Below, piece after piece: positions 61,735 to 64,000 of a DNA stretch of 64,000 nucleotides. Position numbers and translations under genes: made by a program. The number at the start of each line of letters is the position of its first letter. The stretch's first letter is position 1. This DNA is from Methylobacterium sp. J-078 (GTDB taxonomy: Bacteria; Pseudomonadota; Alphaproteobacteria; Rhizobiales; Beijerinckiaceae). Location of the stretch: contig NZ_JAKSYI010000110.1 of NCBI RefSeq assembly GCF_022829285.1, positions 1-64,000 on the forward strand. The letters are read 5' to 3'. The notes under the pieces were generated by a model. That model saw only the letters and a list, made by a program, of their open reading frames with translations, made no database searches and was not told the DNA's origin.

Positions 61735-64000
61735 ATGACCGCCACGGCTGAGCCATCGACCACGCCCCGCGAGGCCAACCCTACGCCCCGCGCGGCGACC
61801 CGTCAGAACGCTGGGCTCGCCCGCCGGCTGGCCGAGGCTCTTCAGGGCGAAGCCCGCTTCGACGCCTTCACCCGCGGACGCTACGCCACCGACGCCTCGA
61901 TCTACCAGATCATGCCGGCCGGCGTGGTCCTGCCGCGCTCGGCGGCCGACATCGCCGCGACGCTGAAGATCGCGGCCGAGCACGACGTACCCGTCATCAT
62001 GCGCGGCGGCGGCACCTCGCAGAACGGCCAGCCGATCGGGCACGGCCTCGTGGTCGATTGCTCGCGCCACTTCAACGGCATCACCGCCTACGACCCCGAG
62101 GGCGGCACCGTCACGGTCGAGCCCGGGATGGTGCTGGAACGCCTCAACACCCGGGTGAAGGTGGAGGGCTGGTTCTTCCCCGTCGAGCCCTCGACCGCCA
62201 CCCGCTGCACCATCGGCGGCATGGCGGGCAATAATTCCTGCGGCGCCCGCTCCCTCCGATTCGGCAAGATGAGCGACAACGTCCTGGCCATGCAGGCGCT
62301 GTTCCCCGATGGCACCCCCTTCGGCTTCGGTCTCACCGGCAACGACAGCAGCGGCGTCACCGGCCCGGACCGGGCCGAGCACCTCGCCGCCGCAATGCGA
62401 GCACTGGCCGAGTCGGAGCGCGACGAGATCCTGGCGCGCTTTCCCCAGGTGCAGCGGCGGGTCGGTGGCTACAACCTCGATGCCCTGATCGAGCCCCGGC
62501 CGAACCTCGCCCACCTCCTCGTCGGCTCCGAGGGGACGCTGGCGGCCACCACCGGCGTCACCCTGAAGCTGTCGCGCCTGCCCGCCCACCGGGTCATGGG
62601 CGTCTGCCACTTCCCGTCCTTCCGCTCCGCCATGGAGACCACGAAGGCGCTGGTCGACCTCGGTCCGGTGGCCGTCGAGCTCGTCGACAACAACGTCCTG
62701 GTGCTCGGGGCCGACATCCCGCTGTTCCGCACCACATTGGCGGACATCACCCGCGGCAAGCCGAACTGCCTGCTGCTGGTGGAATTCGCCGGCGACGACC
62801 GGGACGCGCTGCTGGCCGACCTCAGGCGCCTCGACGCCTGCATGAGCGACCACGGCTTCCGGAACGCCGTGGTCGAGGTGCCCGAGCCGGTCCGCCAGAA
62901 GTCGGTCTGGGAGGTGCGGGAAGCCTGCCTCAACATCATGATGTCCATGAAGGGCGACGCCAAGCCGATCTCCTTCATCGAGGATTGCGCGGTGCCCCTG
63001 GAGCATCTCGCCGACTACACCGACACGGTCACGGAGGTCTTCACTCGGCACGGCACCCGCGGCACCTGGTACGCCCACGCTTCGGTGGGCTGCCTCCACG
63101 TGCGCCCGATCCTCGACATGAAGCAGGGCGGCGACGTCGCCAAGATGCGGGCCATCGCCGAGGAGGCCAGCGCCGCCGTCCGCCGCTTCAAGGGCTCCTA
63201 TTCCGGTGAACACGGCGACGGCATCTCGCGCTCGGAATACATCGCACCGATGTTCGGGGCGCGGCTCACCCGTGCCTTCGAGACCGTCAAGGACGGCTTC
63301 GACCCGAACAACCGCCTGAACCCCGGCAAGATCGTCAGGCCCCTGCGCATGGACGACCGCGCGCTGATGCGCTTCCAACCCGGCTATGCGGTGACGCAGC
63401 CCGGCACCACGGCCCTCGATTGGTCGGACTGGGGCGGGTTCGGCCCGGCTGTGGAGATGTGCAACAACAACGGCACCTGCCGAAAGCTCGCCGGCGGCGC
63501 CATGTGCCCCTCCTACCGCGTCACCAAGGACGAGCAGCACCTCACCCGGGGTCGGGCCAATTCCCTGCGTCTTGCGATCTCTGGTCAGCTCGGGCCGGAC
63601 GCCTTCACCAGCCCCGAGATGAAGCGGACCCTGGATCTCTGCGTCTCGTGCAAGGCCTGCCGGCGCGAATGCCCCACCGGCGTCGACATGGCCAAGATGA
63701 AGATCGAGTTCCTGCACCATTACCACGCCCGGCACGGCCTGCCCCTGAAGGAGCGGCTGGTGGGGGCGCTGCCGCTCTACGCCGGCACGGCGGCGTGGCT
63801 CGCCCCTCTCCTCAACCTGCGCGATCGGTTGCCGGCGCTCGCCCGCCTCTCCGAGCGCGTCGCGGGCCTCTCGGCGCGCCGCACCCTGCCGCAATGGCGC
63901 CGGCCCTGGCGCGAGACCGGCGAGCCGGCGCACCCGAGCGACGTGACCGGCGACTTCCGCGACGTCGTCCTGTTCGGCGATACCTTCAACCGGGCCTTCG
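61735..64000 (+). CDS. FAD-binding and 4Fe-4S oxidoreductase, D-2-hydroxyacid dehydrogenase-like, cut by window end
   Basis: The frame is open for 755 codons from ATG 61735 to the window edge. An FAD-binding PCMH-type domain (about 45-230: VVLPRSAADIAATLKIAAEHDVPVIMRGGGTSQNGQPIG) is followed by an FAD-oxidase C-terminal domain and a cysteine-rich Fe-S part (LDLCVSCKACRRECPTGVDMAKMK at about 638-661). The last residues VVLFGDTFNRAF begin the CCG-containing GlpC-like domain, so about 200-250 residues are missing. Relatives oxidise D-lactate, glycolate or 2-hydroxyglutarate and pass electrons to the membrane quinone pool. Context favours a 2-hydroxyacid product of the nearby pathway. Confidence 0.88.
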   Translation, partial: MTATAEPSTTPREANPTPRAATRQNAGLARRLAEALQGEARFDAFTRGRYATDASIYQIMPAGVVLPRSAADIAATLKIAAEHDVPVIMRGGGTSQNGQPIGHGLVVDCSRHFNGITAYDPEGGTVTVEPGMVLERLNTRVKVEGWFFPVEPSTATRCTIGGMAGNNSCGARSLRFGKMSDNVLAMQALFPDGTPFGFGLTGNDSSGVTGPDRAEHLAAAMRALAESERDEILARFPQVQRRVGGYNLDALIEPRPNLAHLLVGSEGTLAATTGVTLKLSRLPAHRVMGVCHFPSFRSAMETTKALVDLGPVAVELVDNNVLVLGADIPLFRTTLADITRGKPNCLLLVEFAGDDRDALLADLRRLDACMSDHGFRNAVVEVPEPVRQKSVWEVREACLNIMMSMKGDAKPISFIEDCAVPLEHLADYTDTVTEVFTRHGTRGTWYAHASVGCLHVRPILDMKQGGDVAKMRAIAEEASAAVRRFKGSYSGEHGDGISRSEYIAPMFGARLTRAFETVKDGFDPNNRLNPGKIVRPLRMDDRALMRFQPGYAVTQPGTTALDWSDWGGFGPAVEMCNNNGTCRKLAGGAMCPSYRVTKDEQHLTRGRANSLRLAISGQLGPDAFTSPEMKRTLDLCVSCKACRRECPTGVDMAKMKIEFLHHYHARHGLPLKERLVGALPLYAGTAAWLAPLLNLRDRLPALARLSERVAGLSARRTLPQWRRPWRETGEPAHPSDVTGDFRDVVLFGDTFNRAF

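Noticed and set aside
61702..63933. 743-codon minus-strand frame
   Set aside because: It is an antisense shadow of the FAD/Fe-S gene on the plus strand, whose motifs are convincing; the shadow has none and arises from high third-position GC.
1..64000. CRISPR arrays
   Set aside because: No regularly spaced direct repeats with unique spacers were found.

Overview
The window is chromosome-like DNA from a high-GC alphaproteobacterium. The best guess is a member of the Methylobacteriaceae (Methylobacterium/Methylorubrum). That rests on the very high GC content with strong third-position GC (hence many long antisense shadow frames), on protein family resemblance, and on multi-hairpin GC-rich intergenic repeats. 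No rRNA or tRNA gene was recognised. The left edge cuts an IS630-type transposase and the right edge cuts a large FAD/Fe-S oxidoreductase.

Region 1 (1-23 kb) is a mosaic of sensory and stress genes, mostly small regulator-plus-target modules. It holds a multi-PAS/GAF hybrid kinase preceded by a ParD-like antitoxin with a perfect operator. An MmyB-type regulator faces an NAD-dependent epimerase. A NemR-like TetR has a near-identical operator copied in front of a DJ-1/glyoxalase-III-like gene and an amidase. A KaiC-like ATPase is translationally coupled to a hybrid kinase. A PdxR/MocR regulator faces a DMT exporter, GNAT and PEP-mutase-family operon. Two LysR regulators face an NmrA reductase and a DoxX, LLM flavoprotein and thioredoxin-fold operon. 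A decayed cobalamin-binding-protein gene lies at 13.7 kb.

Region 2 (23.1-30.4 kb) is accessory DNA. A potassium-channel gene lost its 5' part at a junction with an N-terminally deleted IS1380-type transposase and also carries an internal TAG. It is followed by several genes of unknown function and a DUF927-type ATPase. Downstream of the ATPase is a stretch with a terminator and then five hairpins ending in a T-rich tail, a possible structured RNA. No integrase or att site was found.

Region 3 (30.4-48.4 kb) contains small envelope proteins, a DUF4336 protein, a histone-deacetylase-family deacetylase, an endo/exonuclease/phosphatase protein, a cardiolipin synthase and a catalase-fold protein lacking the usual distal His. 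A complete dctA/dctBD C4-dicarboxylate system follows, with a strong candidate sigma-54 promoter in front of dctA. Then come an AlkA-like glycosylase, an RhtX/FptX-like siderophore importer coupled to an FhuF-like reductase, and msrA.

Region 4 (48.6-64 kb) has an arsenic locus (arsR-arsC-arsB facing arsH, with an operator between), an alpha/beta hydrolase, and a second ArsR-type regulator facing an SDR across a 29-bp perfect operator. The last part is a carboxylate/amino-acid catabolic cluster: gamma-carbonic anhydrase, enoyl-CoA hydratase, CaiB CoA-transferase, ACS-family MFS, class-V glyoxylate aminotransferase, GntR regulator, threonine aldolase, and a D-2-hydroxyacid dehydrogenase-like FAD/Fe-S protein. 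The genes suggest two-carbon units (glyoxylate, glycine) moving between amino acids and 2-hydroxyacids, but the substrate cannot be read from sequence. Multi-hairpin palindromic elements sit between operons at 48.6 and 56.7 kb, and a smaller inverted one at 58.3 kb.
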